DNA of 64,000 nucleotides from positions 558,001-622,000 of the forward strand of contig NZ_FWZU01000001.1 of assembly GCF_900177375.1 (NCBI RefSeq). Direction: 5' to 3'. The notes under the pieces are model-generated. The model did not search any database. It was not told the DNA's origin and was given only the letters and a program-made list of their open reading frames with translations. A program made the translations under genes and the position numbers. This DNA comes from Desulfovibrio gilichinskyi (GTDB lineage: Bacteria > Desulfobacterota > Desulfovibrionia > Desulfovibrionales > Desulfovibrionaceae). Positions 23,751 through 34,590 of the stretch are shown here, piece after piece; position 1 is the stretch's first letter; each line of letters opens with the position of its first letter.

Positions 23751-23921
23751 ACAGCTAAGTGATTTATAAATACAGTTTGAACTGTTTTTGTTTATTTCGC
23801 CGATTTAATGCTATCCGCTTAAATTTCACTATAAAATATGGTTTACAATAGCAGCTTTTATGAGCAATAATTTTCAGTCATTGTTTTAAGAGCCTATTTA
23901 CATACTATTTGGAGTTTAAAA

Positions 23922-24899
23922 ATGATCAGACATTTACTTAAAATAAATGATGTTCCGCGTTCTGAACTCGGACAGATTTTACTCAGGGCAAAAGAACTTA
24001 AAGATAACAAGATCAGAAATAACTCTCTTGAAGGTAAGACTGTTATTCTGATTTTTGAAAAAGCTTCTACAAGAACCAGAGTCTCTTTTGATGTTGCGGT
24101 CGAACAGCTTGGCGGTCATTCAATTTTTATGACTCCTACTGAATCACAACTTGGAAGAAGTGAACCTCTCGAAGATACAGCTTATGTATTGTCCCGCTAT
24201 GCTGACGCTCTTGTTGTAAGAACTTTTGAGCAGCAGAAGGTTCGCACTCTTGCAGAAAACGCTTCTATCCCGGTTATTAATGCTCTGACTGACAAGTATC
24301 ATCCTTGCCAGGTCTTGAGTGATATGCTGACAATTTATGAAAGAACTCCTGATCTTGAGAATGTTCATGTTGCATGGGTCGGTGATGGCAACAACATGGC
24401 TCATTCATGGATTAATGCAGCAATATATTTCCCGATTTATCTCACATTGGCTTTCCCGAAAGGTTATGAACCTAATTCAGACGTTCTTGCCCGTGCTCTT
24501 GCTATGGGAGCAAAAATCAACATGAGCTATGATCCTATTGAAGCCGTTAAAGGGGCTCATTATGTGAATACTGATGTTTTTGCCTCTATGGGTCAGGAAA
24601 AAGAACAGGAAGAACGTATGAAATCTTTTCTGCCTTATCAGGTTAATGAAGAGCTTCTTGCTTACGCTGATCCTGATTGTAAAATTATGCATTGTCTTCC
24701 TGCCCACAGGGGGGAGGAAGTCACCGCTGATGTTCTTGACGGACCTAGATCTATTATCTTTGATCAGGCTGAAAACAGATTACATATGCAGAAAGCTATC
24801 TTGGAATGGGCTGTAAACGGCCTTGAAGTTGATCTTGAAGCCGTTGAGAAACTTCTTGGACCAGTGCAGGTTCTTCCAAATATTCATGCTGTAGAATAA
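23922..24899 (+). CDS. argF: Ornithine carbamoyltransferase
   Basis: A 325-residue enzyme that makes citrulline from ornithine and carbamoyl phosphate, step six of arginine synthesis. The carbamoyl-phosphate motif STRTR (in EKASTRTRVSFD, near residue 49), the HPCQ motif (YHPCQVLSDM) and the ornithine-side HCLPAHRGEEV are all present. Length is slightly above the ~310 norm, owing to a short C-terminal tail. argG follows after 20 bases, so the two are co-transcribed. The genes for the earlier steps are not in the window. Confidence 0.95.
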   Translation: MIRHLLKINDVPRSELGQILLRAKELKDNKIRNNSLEGKTVILIFEKASTRTRVSFDVAVEQLGGHSIFMTPTESQLGRSEPLEDTAYVLSRYADALVVRTFEQQKVRTLAENASIPVINALTDKYHPCQVLSDMLTIYERTPDLENVHVAWVGDGNNMAHSWINAAIYFPIYLTLAFPKGYEPNSDVLARALAMGAKINMSYDPIEAVKGAHYVNTDVFASMGQEKEQEERMKSFLPYQVNEELLAYADPDCKIMHCLPAHRGEEVTADVLDGPRSIIFDQAENRLHMQKAILEWAVNGLEVDLEAVEKLLGPVQVLPNIHAVE

Positions 24900-24919
24900 A
24901 AATTTAGAAGGTATAAATA

Positions 24920-26164
24920 ATGAGTAAAACAGAAAAAATTGAAAAAGTAGTATTGGCGTATTCAGGAGGTCTCGATACCTCTATTATATTAAAATGGATC
25001 AAACAGGAGTATGACTGCGAAGTTATCACTCTTACCGCTGACCTCGGACAGGGCGAAGAGCTGGACGGAATAGAGCAGAAAGCTCTTTCAACCGGAGCCA
25101 GCAAGGCTTTTATTGAAGATTTGCGTGAAGAATTTGCGCGTGATTTTATTTTTCCATGTTTCCGTGCCGGCGCAATCTACGAAGGCCGTTACCTTTTAGG
25201 TACATCCATTGCCCGTCCGCTTATCGCCAAAAGAATGGTTGAAATTGCTGAAAGAGAAGGTGCTCAGGCCGTTGCGCACGGAGCTACAGGAAAAGGTAAT
25301 GATCAGGTTCGCTTCGAACTTGGTGCAATGGGTATGAATCCTAGACTTAAGACAATTGCTCCATGGCGTGAATGGGATCTTAAATCCCGTACCGACCTCA
25401 TTAAGTTTGCTGAGGAAAATGGAATTGATATCCCGGTTTCGCGCAGCAAACCTTGGTCAATGGATGCCAATCTTCTACATGTAAGCTTTGAAGGTTCTGA
25501 GCTTGAAGATCCTTGGAATGCTCCGTCTCCTGAATCTTACAGATATTGTACTCCAATTGAAAAAGCTCCTGATGAAGCTGAAATTATTACTATAGATTTT
25601 GAATGCGGTGATCCTGTCGCCATTAACGGAGTCAGCCATTCTCCTGCGGCTTTAGTTGAAAAGCTCAACGAAATCGGCGGAAAGCATGGTATCGGACGGG
25701 TTGATATGGTTGAGAACCGTTTTGTAGGTATGAAATCCCGCGGTGTTTACGAAACACCGGGTGGAACTATTATTCATGTTGCTCATCGTGATCTTGAAGG
25801 TCTTTGCATGGACCGCGAAGTTATGCATCTTCGTGACAGCCTTATTCCTAAATATGCCGAAATGGTATATAACGGATACTGGTATGCTCCGGAGCGTATA
25901 GCTTTGCAGGCAATGATTGATAAGACTCAGGAAAAAATTACCGGAACAGTAAGAGTTAAACTCTACAAAGGTAATGTCGTTCCTGAAGGGCGTAAGTCGC
26001 CTTATTCTCTCTATCGTTCTGATCTTGCAACATTTGAAGAAGATGATGTTTATGATCAGAAAGATGCTGCAGGTTTCATCAAACTTATCGGTTTAAGATT
26101 GAAGGGTAAAACTGCAGAATCTGGAAGCAACTGGCTGAAAGACGGCGAGTCCGGTGATAAATAG
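24920..26164 (+). CDS. argG: Argininosuccinate synthase
   Basis: A 414-residue ATP-dependent ligase joining citrulline and aspartate. The N-terminal PP-loop is [15 protein letters not shown] (residues about 14-28), and the [13 protein letters not shown] block is the citrulline/aspartate site. It follows argF by 20 bases. Two hairpins stand between it and argH: the first has a good T tract, so transcription may be reduced before argH. Confidence 0.96.
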   Translation: MSKTEKIEKVVLAYSGGLDTSIILKWIKQEYDCEVITLTADLGQGEELDGIEQKALSTGASKAFIEDLREEFARDFIFPCFRAGAIYEGRYLLGTSIARPLIAKRMVEIAEREGAQAVAHGATGKGNDQVRFELGAMGMNPRLKTIAPWREWDLKSRTDLIKFAEENGIDIPVSRSKPWSMDANLLHVSFEGSELEDPWNAPSPESYRYCTPIEKAPDEAEIITIDFECGDPVAINGVSHSPAALVEKLNEIGGKHGIGRVDMVENRFVGMKSRGVYETPGGTIIHVAHRDLEGLCMDREVMHLRDSLIPKYAEMVYNGYWYAPERIALQAMIDKTQEKITGTVRVKLYKGNVVPEGRKSPYSLYRSDLATFEEDDVYDQKDAAGFIKLIGLRLKGKTAESGSNWLKDGESGDK

Positions 26165-26176
26165 TTAAACAGTATC

Positions 26177-26208
26177 GCTCAGGCAGATACTTTCTGCCTG
26201 AGCTTTTT
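26177..26208 (+). terminator. Terminator after argG
   Basis: A perfect 11-base-pair stem, GCTCAGGCAGA (26177-26187) with TCTGCCTGAGC (26193-26203), is followed by five T. Confidence 0.85.
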
Positions 26209-26272
26209 AATCCTGCCGGTGTCGATTCATTTCAATTATTTGGACTGATATCTGATCCATGGCAGGATTTTT
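26209..26272 (+). terminator. Second, long-loop hairpin before argH
   Basis: AATCCTGCC (26209-26217) pairs with GGCAGGATT (26261-26269) around a 43-base loop and is followed by a T tract. It starts right at the end of the first terminator. It may be a backup terminator or a regulatory structure in the argH leader. Confidence 0.5.
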
Positions 26273-26325
26273 ATTTAAAAAATATTTTACGTTTTAGTAA
26301 ACATTGAGATAACGAGGTATTACTT

Positions 26326-27705
26326 ATGGCTGAAGCAAAATTATGGGGTGGTAGATTTGCTCAAAAAACTGCTGCATCTGTAGAAGACTACACGCAGTCT
26401 GTAAGCTTTGATAAAAACCTTTATCATGAAGATATTGCAGGTTCCAAAGCGCATGCGCAAATGCTCGCAGAGCAGGGTGTATTGACAGAGCAGGAAGCCA
26501 TGACTTTGGTCAAAGGTTTAGATACCGTTCTTGAAGAAATTGAGTCCGGCAAGTTTGAATGGAAAAAGGAGATGGAAGATCTCCACATGAATATTGAAAG
26601 CAGGCTTACTGAGATAGTAGGTGCTGTCGGCGGAAAGCTGCATACAGGGCGCAGTCGTAATGATCAGGTTGCTCTTGATTTTCGCCTGTATGTTGTCCAC
26701 AGCTTAGAAGCCTGGAAAACCGCTCTTGAAAAATTGATTTTAGTTTTCACAAAAAAAGCTGAAGCTCATACCGATGTTCTTCTTCCGGGGTACACTCATT
26801 TACAGCCTGCGCAGCCTGTCAGTCTTGCTCATCACATGCTTGCTTACGCGTGGATGTTTAAAAGAGATCATAGCCGCGTGTGTGATTGCATAAAAAGAGC
26901 GAATGTCTGCCCGCTTGGCGCGGCCGCCCTTGCAGGAACAACTTATCCTTTGAAACCGGCCAGCTCTGCTGAAAAGCTCGGGATGAATGATACATTCCGT
27001 AACAGTTTAGATGCTGTTTCGGATCGTGATTTTGTTTTGGAAGCAATTTTTACTGGTAGCCTTGTTATGACTCACCTGAGCAGGATTTGCGAAGAGCTTA
27101 TCATTTGGGCTAATCCGTGTTTCGGTTTTATAAAATTACCAGATGCTTTTTCTACCGGTTCATCCATTATGCCGCAAAAGAAAAATCCTGATGTTTGCGA
27201 GCTTATGCGTGGTAAAACTGGAAGAGTATATGGTGATTTAATGTCTCTTCTTACTACTGTGAAAGGTCTTCCACTGGCTTACAACAGAGATATGCAGGAA
27301 GATAAAGAACCTTTCTTTGATGCACATAAAACAGTCTATGCATCTGCTTCCATTATGGGTGATATGATGGAAGCAATGGGTTTTAATGCAGAAAATATGG
27401 AAAAAGCACTTAAAAAAGGTTTCTTGAATGCGACTGAACTTGCAGATTATCTTGTAGGTAAAGGCATTCCTTTCCGTGAAGCTCACCACATTACCGGATC
27501 AGCTGTTGCTTATGCTGAAAAGGCAGCAAAAGGTCTTGAGGATATGACTCTTGCGGAACTTAAGTCTTTTTCGGAAAAAATAGAAGACGACGTCTTTGAG
27601 GTTTTAGCATACGAGGCCGCAGTCAGGCGCAGAGTTTCCCCTGGTGGTACTGGACCTGAATCAGTTAGATCTCAGATTGCAGAATTAAAGAACTGGCTGA
27701 AATAA
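26326..27705 (+). CDS. argH: Argininosuccinate lyase
   Basis: A 459-residue lyase releasing arginine and fumarate. The fumarase/aspartase superfamily signature [13 protein letters not shown] (near residue 282) is exact. TGRSRNDQV and [13 protein letters not shown]-type blocks (here [14 protein letters not shown]) are present. An AACGAGG site precedes the ATG. It is separated from argG by about 160 bases with two hairpins, so it may have its own promoter. A bidirectional terminator follows. Confidence 0.96.
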   Translation: MAEAKLWGGRFAQKTAASVEDYTQSVSFDKNLYHEDIAGSKAHAQMLAEQGVLTEQEAMTLVKGLDTVLEEIESGKFEWKKEMEDLHMNIESRLTEIVGAVGGKLHTGRSRNDQVALDFRLYVVHSLEAWKTALEKLILVFTKKAEAHTDVLLPGYTHLQPAQPVSLAHHMLAYAWMFKRDHSRVCDCIKRANVCPLGAAALAGTTYPLKPASSAEKLGMNDTFRNSLDAVSDRDFVLEAIFTGSLVMTHLSRICEELIIWANPCFGFIKLPDAFSTGSSIMPQKKNPDVCELMRGKTGRVYGDLMSLLTTVKGLPLAYNRDMQEDKEPFFDAHKTVYASASIMGDMMEAMGFNAENMEKALKKGFLNATELADYLVGKGIPFREAHHITGSAVAYAEKAAKGLEDMTLAELKSFSEKIEDDVFEVLAYEAAVRRRVSPGGTGPESVRSQIAELKNWLK

Positions 27706-27730
27706 TATTTGTACATGTTTATTACCAGCT

Positions 27731-27770
27731 GTAAAAAGCTCTATTAATGAAAGTGAATAGAGCTTTTTAC
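27731..27770. terminator. Bidirectional terminator between argH and hemerythrin
   Basis: GTAAAAAGCTCTATT (27731-27745) pairs with AATAGAGCTTTTTAC (27756-27770). It lies between convergent genes. Confidence 0.85.
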
Positions 27771-28180
27771 ATTTTCGCATCATCAATTTTTTGAGCAGCT
27801 TGGAAATCTATAACATCAGTTTCTTTAATGTGGTTGATAAGCCATTGCTCTAAAAATTCTATTATTTCAAGAGTTAGTTCTGCCTTTTCAAGCAGGCAAT
27901 CAATTTTAAATTGTTCCATTTTTTCAGTGTATTCGCGATGTTGTTCAAGGTGTTTTGGGAAACTTTCTAAATTATACTTTTCAAGCAGTCGCTCTTCTGT
28001 TTCAAAATGATAAAGACTGTATAAAAAAAGCTCATCGAGAATTAAGTCAATTTCGCCTTTATTTGCTGAAGGTATTTGCGACCGGATTCTTTCGAGTAAT
28101 TTAATGAAATTATTGTGCTGGCTGTCTACAAGTCCAAATCCGGTGCATAAAAATTTCCCATTAATACAGTTAGAAGCCAT
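27767..28180 (-). CDS. Bacteriohemerythrin
   Basis: A 137-residue four-helix protein binding a di-iron centre. Candidate ligands are present in order: His in DSQHNNFIKLL, His and Glu in HFETEERLLEKY, two His in HLEQHREY, and His and Asp in NHIKETD. It binds O2 reversibly and in strict anaerobes may buffer or sense oxygen or deliver it to oxidases. It is freestanding and not fused to a chemoreceptor. A good GAGGAG ribosome site precedes the ATG. Confidence 0.9.
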   Translation of the reverse strand: MASNCINGKFLCTGFGLVDSQHNNFIKLLERIRSQIPSANKGEIDLILDELFLYSLYHFETEERLLEKYNLESFPKHLEQHREYTEKMEQFKIDCLLEKAELTLEIIEFLEQWLINHIKETDVIDFQAAQKIDDAKM

Positions 28181-28307
28181 GAAGAATCTCCTCTTTTAAG
28201 GATATACGTGAAACAAAAAACATTTTTTATTAAATACATATTTATAAACTGACGGCAAGCGGATAATGATAAAGAGGCAGTGATATGCGGATAATGTTTG
28301 CGGTAAA

Positions 28308-28401
28308 TGGCGGAAGTGTATAGGAGTCGAACCTACCGACGAGGGTTAGCCCGTCCACTGGATTTGAAGTCCAGGCGCCACACCGGTGACGAAACACTTC
28401 C
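28308..28401 (-). tRNA. selC: Selenocysteine tRNA (anticodon UCA)
   Basis: On the minus strand, a 94-nucleotide tRNA with an 8-base-pair acceptor stem (GGAAGTGT with ACACTTCC), discriminator G and encoded CCA. The anticodon stem CTGGA/TCCAG encloses loop CTTCAAA, anticodon TCA. The variable arm is long, and the T arm is GTAGGTTCGACTCCTAT-like. These are hallmarks of tRNA-Sec. The organism therefore reads UGA as selenocysteine in some genes, presumably formate dehydrogenase or hydrogenase elsewhere. No Sec-type gene is evident in this window. Confidence 0.95.
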
Positions 28402-28594
28402 GTTAATGAAGAAAATCAGCTACCAATTTTAATAGGTAAGGGCAAGCATTAATAATCTTTCTTATTCCACTTGCCTTTTTCGTAATTAGTCTTACTAATA
28501 CTGACTGAAACTAAACTAAGAACTGATTTTGGTCCATAAGCTGACAGTCTGCATTTTGCAGAAATAAGCCGGACAAATATGAAGGAGATTAATT

Positions 28595-30631
28595 TTGAAC
28601 AGTTTTGCCAAGAATCTCTTGGTCTGGGTAACCATTATGTTGGTGATGATTGTTTTATTCAATCTTTTTAACCAACCTGCCGCGCCTCAGCTCAAAGTTT
28701 CATATACTGATTTCCTTATGAAAGTTGATCAGGGAGAAATCTTACAGGTCAAGATTCAGGGACATAAAATAAGTGGAGTTCTGGTCGGAGATAAGAGGTT
28801 TGTAACTTACAGTCCAAATGATCCAACTCTTGTTCAGAAGCTGATCAATAATAAAATTGAAGTAGTTGCTGAGCCGGAAGAAGACTCTCCGTGGTATATG
28901 ACTCTGTTTATTTCGTGGTTCCCGATGCTTCTATTAGTTGGTGTATGGATCTTTTTCATGCGTCAAATGCAAGGTGGAGGCGGCAGTGGAGGTCGTGGCG
29001 GAGCCATGTCTTTCGGTCGGTCCAAAGCTCGCATGCTTAATGAAGAAACTGCTAAGGTTACATTTCAAGATGTTGCCGGTGTTGATGAAGCTAAAGAAGA
29101 ACTCTCTGAAATAGTTCAGTTTTTGAGTGAACCTAAAAAGTTTACCCGCCTTGGCGGTCGTATTCCTAAAGGCGTACTTCTTATCGGTTCTCCCGGAACA
29201 GGTAAAACTTTACTTGCACGGGCTGTTGCCGGTGAAGCAGGCGTACCTTTCTTTTCAATTTCCGGTTCGGATTTTGTTGAAATGTTTGTCGGTGTCGGTG
29301 CTTCACGTGTTCGCGATCTTTTTGCTCAGGGTAAAAAGAATGCACCTTGTTTGATTTTTATTGATGAAATCGATGCAGTAGGGCGTCAGCGCGGAGCAGG
29401 ACTAGGCGGCGGACATGACGAACGTGAGCAGACTCTTAACCAGCTGCTTGTCGAAATGGATGGTTTTGAGTCTAACGAAGGTGTTATTCTTATTGCCGCG
29501 ACAAACAGACCTGATGTTTTAGACCCTGCGTTGCTTAGACCCGGACGATTCGACAGACAGGTTGTTGTGCCGACTCCGGATGTAAGAGGGCGTGCTCATA
29601 TCCTAAGTGTTCATACACGTAAGACTCCTCTTGCGGAAGAAGTTGACCTTGATGTTATCGCTCGCGGGACTCCCGGATTCTCCGGAGCAGATCTTGAGAA
29701 CCTTGTTAACGAGGCTGCTCTTTACGCAGCGAAGAATAATCAAGATTACGTAAATATGATCGATTTTGAAGAAGCTAAAGATAAAGTCCTTATGGGTAGA
29801 GAACGTCGCAGTCTCATCATTAATGACAAAGAAAAAGAAACTACAGCTTACCATGAAGCAGGGCATGCTCTTATTGCCAAACTTCTTGTTGATACTGATC
29901 CTGTTCATAAAGTTACGATCATTCCTCGCGGTAGAGCTCTTGGTGTAACCCAGCAGCTTCCTGTTGATGACCGTCACAATTACTCTAAGAGATATCTTGA
30001 AGATACTCTGGTTATGCTGCTCGGCGGACGAGTCGCTGAGGAATTGATTCTTAATCAGATGACAACCGGAGCAAGCAACGATATTGAACGTGCTACCAAA
30101 ATGGCGCGCAGTATGGTTTGCCAATGGGGTATGAGTGATAAACTCGGACCTATGACTTTTGGTGAAACTAATGATCAGGTCTTCTTAGGCAAGGAATTCG
30201 GTCACAGTAAGGACTTCAGTGAAGATACTTCACGCCTTATAGATTCCGAAGTAAGAAGAATTATAGATACCGCTCATGAACAGGCTAAGACGCTGCTCGG
30301 CGAAAATAAAGATTCGCTTCATAAGCTGGCAGCAGCATTGCTTGAACGTGAAACAATCTCTGGTGATGAGATTGATACACTTATTAATGGTGGAAAATTG
30401 CCTCCGCTTGAAAAAGTTACTTCGACTGCAAAACCTTCTACTGCTGCAAAGGCATATGCCTCTACTGCAAAAACAGGATACACTCCTGTTGAAGAAAAAG
30501 CAGAAGAAAATATAACTGATTCTGAAGAAGAAAAGAAAGATTTTTCTTTTGACGGGTCAATTGAAAGCGATGACTCAGAAAATAATTCCGCTGAAGTAGA
30601 CTCTTCAGAGGATAAGAAAGACTCCAAATAG
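28595..30631 (+). CDS. ftsH: ATP-dependent zinc metalloprotease FtsH
   Basis: A 678-residue membrane AAA+ protease. Two membrane helices (residues about 8-24 and 105-123) flank a periplasmic domain. The AAA domain has Walker [12 protein letters not shown], Walker [14 protein letters not shown], pore loop [20 protein letters not shown] region and [10 protein letters not shown]. The zinc site HEAGH is in the C-terminal peptidase domain. The tail (last ~70 residues) is Ser/Glu/Asp-rich. The start is TTG at 28595, with AAGGAG five bases upstream. It leads the operon with folP, cdaA, cdaR, glmM and galU. Confidence 0.96.
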   Translation: MNSFAKNLLVWVTIMLVMIVLFNLFNQPAAPQLKVSYTDFLMKVDQGEILQVKIQGHKISGVLVGDKRFVTYSPNDPTLVQKLINNKIEVVAEPEEDSPWYMTLFISWFPMLLLVGVWIFFMRQMQGGGGSGGRGGAMSFGRSKARMLNEETAKVTFQDVAGVDEAKEELSEIVQFLSEPKKFTRLGGRIPKGVLLIGSPGTGKTLLARAVAGEAGVPFFSISGSDFVEMFVGVGASRVRDLFAQGKKNAPCLIFIDEIDAVGRQRGAGLGGGHDEREQTLNQLLVEMDGFESNEGVILIAATNRPDVLDPALLRPGRFDRQVVVPTPDVRGRAHILSVHTRKTPLAEEVDLDVIARGTPGFSGADLENLVNEAALYAAKNNQDYVNMIDFEEAKDKVLMGRERRSLIINDKEKETTAYHEAGHALIAKLLVDTDPVHKVTIIPRGRALGVTQQLPVDDRHNYSKRYLEDTLVMLLGGRVAEELILNQMTTGASNDIERATKMARSMVCQWGMSDKLGPMTFGETNDQVFLGKEFGHSKDFSEDTSRLIDSEVRRIIDTAHEQAKTLLGENKDSLHKLAAALLERETISGDEIDTLINGGKLPPLEKVTSTAKPSTAAKAYASTAKTGYTPVEEKAEENITDSEEEKKDFSFDGSIESDDSENNSAEVDSSEDKKDSK

Positions 30632-30644
30632 CCGGAAGAGATAA

Positions 30645-31487
30645 ATGAACCGGACCTACACATGGACCATAGAAGGGGGCAGGGTATTAGGCCCTGCCCC
30701 TTTTTTTATTGCTGGAATTGTAAATGTCACTCCTGATTCTTTTTATGACGGAGGCAAAAACTATGACCATCAAAATGCTATTGCTAATGGACGGATGCTC
30801 GCTGCCAAAGGGGCGGATATTTTAGATGTAGGCGGAGAAAGCACTAGACCTTTTTCGGAGCCGGTTTCTGTTGAAGATGAATTAAATCGTGTTATCCCTG
30901 TAATTAAAGAGCTCGCCAGAGATTATATTGTTTCAGTGGATACTGTAAAATCGCAGGTTGCCCTTGCAGCAATCGAAGCTGGTGCGTCAATAATAAATGA
31001 TGTTTCAGCTTTTAGTTTTGATCCAGCTTTGCTTGAAATTGTAGCGGACAGAAAGCCCGGTTATGTGTTAATGCATAGTCAGGGGACCCCTGAAAAGATG
31101 CAGTTATCTCCGCAGTATGACGATGTTATGGAAGATCTTTTATCTTTTTTTAAAAAAAGTCTTGAGAAACTCCTAAAAGCTGGCTTACCAGAGCAAAACA
31201 TAGTAATTGACCCAGGCATAGGGTTTGGTAAGACTCTTGAACATAATTTTGAGATATTAAAAAATATTGATCAGCTGATGAATTTAGGTTTTCCAGTTTA
31301 CATGGGGCTTTCAAACAAGTCTTTATGGGGAAAGTTACTGGGGCTTGAATCTGATAAGCGTCAAAATGCAACTCAGGCCGCTACGGCAGTACTTGCAGCT
31401 CGCGGAGTTCCTATTCACAGGGTTCATGAAGTTGAGTTGACCTGTCAGACTTTAAAGGTTGTGAAGGCTATAACCGAGGGCCGTTAA
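30645..31487 (+). CDS. folP: Dihydropteroate synthase
   Basis: A 280-residue TIM-barrel enzyme joining p-aminobenzoate to dihydropterin pyrophosphate in folate synthesis. VTPDSFYDGGK and GADILDVGGESTRPFSEPV near the N-terminus, SIINDVSAF in the middle and IDPGIGFGKTLEHN in the second half are the family's substrate loops. It starts 13 bases after ftsH and its stop shares one base with the cdaA start (TAATG), so the genes form one operon. Confidence 0.95.
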   Translation: MNRTYTWTIEGGRVLGPAPFFIAGIVNVTPDSFYDGGKNYDHQNAIANGRMLAAKGADILDVGGESTRPFSEPVSVEDELNRVIPVIKELARDYIVSVDTVKSQVALAAIEAGASIINDVSAFSFDPALLEIVADRKPGYVLMHSQGTPEKMQLSPQYDDVMEDLLSFFKKSLEKLLKAGLPEQNIVIDPGIGFGKTLEHNFEILKNIDQLMNLGFPVYMGLSNKSLWGKLLGLESDKRQNATQAATAVLAARGVPIHRVHEVELTCQTLKVVKAITEGR

Positions 31488-32233
31488 TGTTTGGATTTTT
31501 AGGATTTCAGATCTCATGGAAGGAATTGCTTGATATAGCACTCGTTGCAGTGGTCTATTTCTATGTGATTCTTTTAGTGCGTGGAACTCGTGCTGCTGCA
31601 ATCATCTGGGGTCTTCTGGTTATATTACTCGTCTATTACATATCTGATGTTTTCGGTCTTTATACCTTAAACTGGCTGCTCACTAATTTTCTTAGCTCCA
31701 TTTTTCTTATCATTGTTATTTTATTCCAGCGAGATATTCGTAAAGGTCTGGCGCAGATGGGCGCCGGCCGTCTCTGGCATAAAAATGATTTTAAAATTGC
31801 AGTCATTGATGAGATCTGTTCAGCCATGGACTCCATGGCACGTCGTAAAATAGGCGCGTTAGTGGTAATCCAAAAGAATGTGCCTTTGGGTGATATCATT
31901 GAAAAAGGCGTCGAAATAGATTCTAAAATAACAAAACAGATTCTCATAAATATTTTTTGGCCCGATACTCCGCTCCATGACGGGGCTGTTATCATCAGCT
32001 CAAACAGGATTGTTGCCGCATCATGCATTTTGCCGCTGGCACAGGTTTCTACTCAGCAGAGTTCCATCGGCACAAGGCATAGAGCTGCTCTCGGGATAAG
32101 TGAAGAGACAGACGTTGTTGTAATCATTGTTTCCGAGGAACGAGGCACTATTTCTGTCGCAATAGGTGGTAAACTTACCACAAGTCTGGATATTGTCAGG
32201 CTTAAACGTGTACTCAAAAACACTTTGAGTTAG
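31487..32233 (+). CDS. cdaA: Membrane diadenylate cyclase CdaA (c-di-AMP synthase)
   Basis: A 248-residue protein making c-di-AMP from two ATP. Three hydrophobic helices (residues about 1-80) precede the DAC domain. Both catalytic motifs are intact: D165-G166-A167 in LHDGAVII, and R197-H198-R199 in GTRHRAALGI. Activity is expected to depend on homodimer formation and to be tuned by the YbbR protein CdaR encoded next. GlmM, also encoded here, is a known binding partner in Firmicutes. c-di-AMP usually controls potassium and osmolyte uptake and wall homeostasis. Confidence 0.95.
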   Translation: MFGFLGFQISWKELLDIALVAVVYFYVILLVRGTRAAAIIWGLLVILLVYYISDVFGLYTLNWLLTNFLSSIFLIIVILFQRDIRKGLAQMGAGRLWHKNDFKIAVIDEICSAMDSMARRKIGALVVIQKNVPLGDIIEKGVEIDSKITKQILINIFWPDTPLHDGAVIISSNRIVAASCILPLAQVSTQQSSIGTRHRAALGISEETDVVVIIVSEERGTISVAIGGKLTTSLDIVRLKRVLKNTLS

Positions 32234-32237
32234 TATT

Positions 32238-33158
32238 ATGGTAAACACGCGCTGGAAAATAGCCATTTTGGCATTATTAATGTCTATTTTGACATGGTAC
32301 TTGGTCACAGGGCGTGATCTGGTAGAAACTTGGGTCGAATTTCCGCTGGAAATAGTTAATCCTCCTCAAGGGATGATTATACGCAGCGGTATGATTTCCA
32401 AAGTTTCTGCGCGAGTCAGGGGACCAAAAGGTTTAATCCGCAATTTAGATACTAAAAAAACGGCTTATTCACTTGATACCAGCAGCTTAACTGTCGGCAT
32501 TAATCCGATTGCGATTTCTGCTGATAAACTTTCACTCGGCAGTGCGTTAGAAGTCGTAGAAGTTAACCCGTCGGTTATCAAGCTTGATGTTGATATGTAT
32601 GTTAAAAAGCAGGTTGAGGTAATCCCTACGTGGAAAGGAGAGCTTGACCGCGATTACACACTTGAAAATAAAGTGGCTGATCCTGCTGAAATCACTTTAC
32701 GCGGGCCGGCATCTATTCTTAAAAAGATCACTCAAGTGCGCACGCAGACTATAACGCTTGATTCTGATACTCCCCAGAATTGGAAGGGGGATGTTCCGCT
32801 GGAACTTCCTGATGAAGTTGACGCAACGCCCGGCACTGTATCCGTTTCTTTGGATTTTGCGGTGAGAAATGCAAAAATGTGGGTCAAGGTTCCGCTATAT
32901 ATACTTGGACCGGAAGAAGTAGAATTTACTGCCAGCCAGAATTTTGTCAGACTTTATGTGGAAGGGCCGAAACCTTTCTTCAGAAAGAGCGGCTTTCGAA
33001 ATGAAATTACTGCATCTATAGATATTAATGGAACTATTCCAGTCGGTAAAAACACTGTACCTTACGATGTAAGTGTACCATCAGGGTGCATAGTAACTAA
33101 AAAGAACCCTGAAGAAATAACTGTAACAATATCGAGACAGAATCCAAACGGTCATTAG
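32238..33158 (+). CDS. cdaR: YbbR-domain protein CdaR, regulator of CdaA
   Basis: A 306-residue protein with one N-terminal membrane anchor (residues about 8-24, [16 protein letters not shown]) and three YbbR-type beta repeats on the outer side. The repeats carry the recurring pattern V-x-V-x-G-P-x, for example [21 protein letters not shown] and [10 protein letters not shown]. YbbR proteins bind and modulate CdaA. It lies 4 bases downstream of cdaA. The beginning ([12 protein letters not shown]) is usual for the family. Confidence 0.88.
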   Translation: MVNTRWKIAILALLMSILTWYLVTGRDLVETWVEFPLEIVNPPQGMIIRSGMISKVSARVRGPKGLIRNLDTKKTAYSLDTSSLTVGINPIAISADKLSLGSALEVVEVNPSVIKLDVDMYVKKQVEVIPTWKGELDRDYTLENKVADPAEITLRGPASILKKITQVRTQTITLDSDTPQNWKGDVPLELPDEVDATPGTVSVSLDFAVRNAKMWVKVPLYILGPEEVEFTASQNFVRLYVEGPKPFFRKSGFRNEITASIDINGTIPVGKNTVPYDVSVPSGCIVTKKNPEEITVTISRQNPNGH

Positions 33159-33190
33159 TATATGATGTTGTCTGTCTTGGGAGATTTTGG

Positions 33191-34540
33191 ATGAGTAAAC
33201 GTTTATTCGGAACTGACGGCCTGAGAGGTCAGGTTAATATATTCCCTATGACTCCTGATATAGCTTTGAAACTTGGCCTTGCGTGTGGGCATTTCTTTAG
33301 AAACGGCAATCAGCGTCACAAAGTAATTATCGGTAAAGACACAAGGCTTTCAGGGTATGTTTTTGAATCAGCTTTGACGGCAGGGCTTTGTGCGATGGGT
33401 ATGGATGTTTTTCAGGTAGGGCCGATGCCTACTCCTGCAATATCTTTTCTGACCCGCAATATGCGCGCAGATTTGGGCATCGTTATATCTGCTTCCCACA
33501 ATCCGTTTATGGATAACGGTATTAAGCTTTTTGATAAACATGGTTTTAAATTACCTGATGAACTCGAAGATCAGATATCTGAAATGGTACTTTCGAGTAG
33601 TCCGCAATGGGCTTATCCGCAGTCTGAAAAAGTTGGCAGAGCTTTTAAAATTGATGATGCCAGAGGACGATATATTGTATATTTGAAATACAGTTTTCCG
33701 CAGGAGATGACTCTTAAAGGCGTTAAACTTGTTCTAGACTGCGCCAATGGTGCTACATACAGCCTCGGTCAAATGTTTGAAGAACTCGGCGCTGAAGTCG
33801 TCACTATTGGTAATAAACCTAACGGTCTTAATATTAATGATAAATGCGGATCACTTTATCCGGAAATAGTCGGGCAAAGAGTTGTAGAAGAAAGTGCCGA
33901 TATCGGACTTGCTCTTGATGGTGACGGCGATCGGTTGATTGTTGTCGATGAAAAAGGACAGATTCTGGATGGTGATCAGCTGATGGCTATGTGCGCTGCG
34001 GATCTGCTTGAACGGGGAAAGCTTCCTAAAAATATGCTCGTTGCAACTGTTATGAGCAATATGGCTCTTGAAAATTTTATGAAAGAGCATGGCGGAACGC
34101 TTCTTAGAACTCCGGTCGGTGACCGCTATGTTATGGAAGCGATGCGGCGCGAGGGAGCAATGCTCGGCGGCGAACAGTCCGGTCATCTTATTTTCAGAGA
34201 ATACAGTACAACCGGTGACGGACTACTTGCCGCGCTTCAGTTATTACGTATACTTTGCGAAAAGAACAGACCGTTATCTGAACTTTCAAGGCAATTGAAA
34301 TTATATCCGCAAGCTTTAATAAATGTACATGTTAAGCGTAAGATTCCTTTTGAAGATGTGCCTGCTGTACAAAAAGCGTTGAAAAAAGTTGAAGAAGATC
34401 TTGGAGATAAAGGGCGCGTTCTGCTCAGGTACTCTGGTACTGAGCCTGTCGCCAGAGTTATGGTTGAAGCCGAAGACAGTTCCAAAGTAGAGCTTTACAC
34501 TGCTGAACTTGCAGAAATCTTGGAAAAGCATTTACGTTAA
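33191..34540 (+). CDS. glmM: Phosphoglucosamine mutase
   Basis: A 449-residue alpha-D-phosphohexomutase turning glucosamine-6-P into glucosamine-1-P for UDP-GlcNAc, cell wall and LPS. The active serine lies in [17 protein letters not shown] (near residue 100), the Mg2+ site in [14 protein letters not shown], the sugar loop in [10 protein letters not shown], and the phosphate site in [14 protein letters not shown]. It starts 32 bases after cdaR. The cdaA-cdaR-glmM order is the same as in Gram-positive bacteria. Confidence 0.96.
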   Translation: MSKRLFGTDGLRGQVNIFPMTPDIALKLGLACGHFFRNGNQRHKVIIGKDTRLSGYVFESALTAGLCAMGMDVFQVGPMPTPAISFLTRNMRADLGIVISASHNPFMDNGIKLFDKHGFKLPDELEDQISEMVLSSSPQWAYPQSEKVGRAFKIDDARGRYIVYLKYSFPQEMTLKGVKLVLDCANGATYSLGQMFEELGAEVVTIGNKPNGLNINDKCGSLYPEIVGQRVVEESADIGLALDGDGDRLIVVDEKGQILDGDQLMAMCAADLLERGKLPKNMLVATVMSNMALENFMKEHGGTLLRTPVGDRYVMEAMRREGAMLGGEQSGHLIFREYSTTGDGLLAALQLLRILCEKNRPLSELSRQLKLYPQALINVHVKRKIPFEDVPAVQKALKKVEEDLGDKGRVLLRYSGTEPVARVMVEAEDSSKVELYTAELAEILEKHLR

Positions 34541-34590
34541 ATAATGATTCAGTGTGAAAGAACGCTGAATATATTCAAGGAGTCCGATCA

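Noticed and set aside
28437-28480. Hairpin GGCAAG/CTTGCC with T tract before ftsH
   Set aside because: It has a 23-base loop and no gene in front of it on that strand, so termination is doubtful; not called as a feature.
29603-30124. 173-residue ORF antisense to ftsH
   Set aside because: It is a shadow of a highly conserved gene, with no ribosome site and no protein-like composition.
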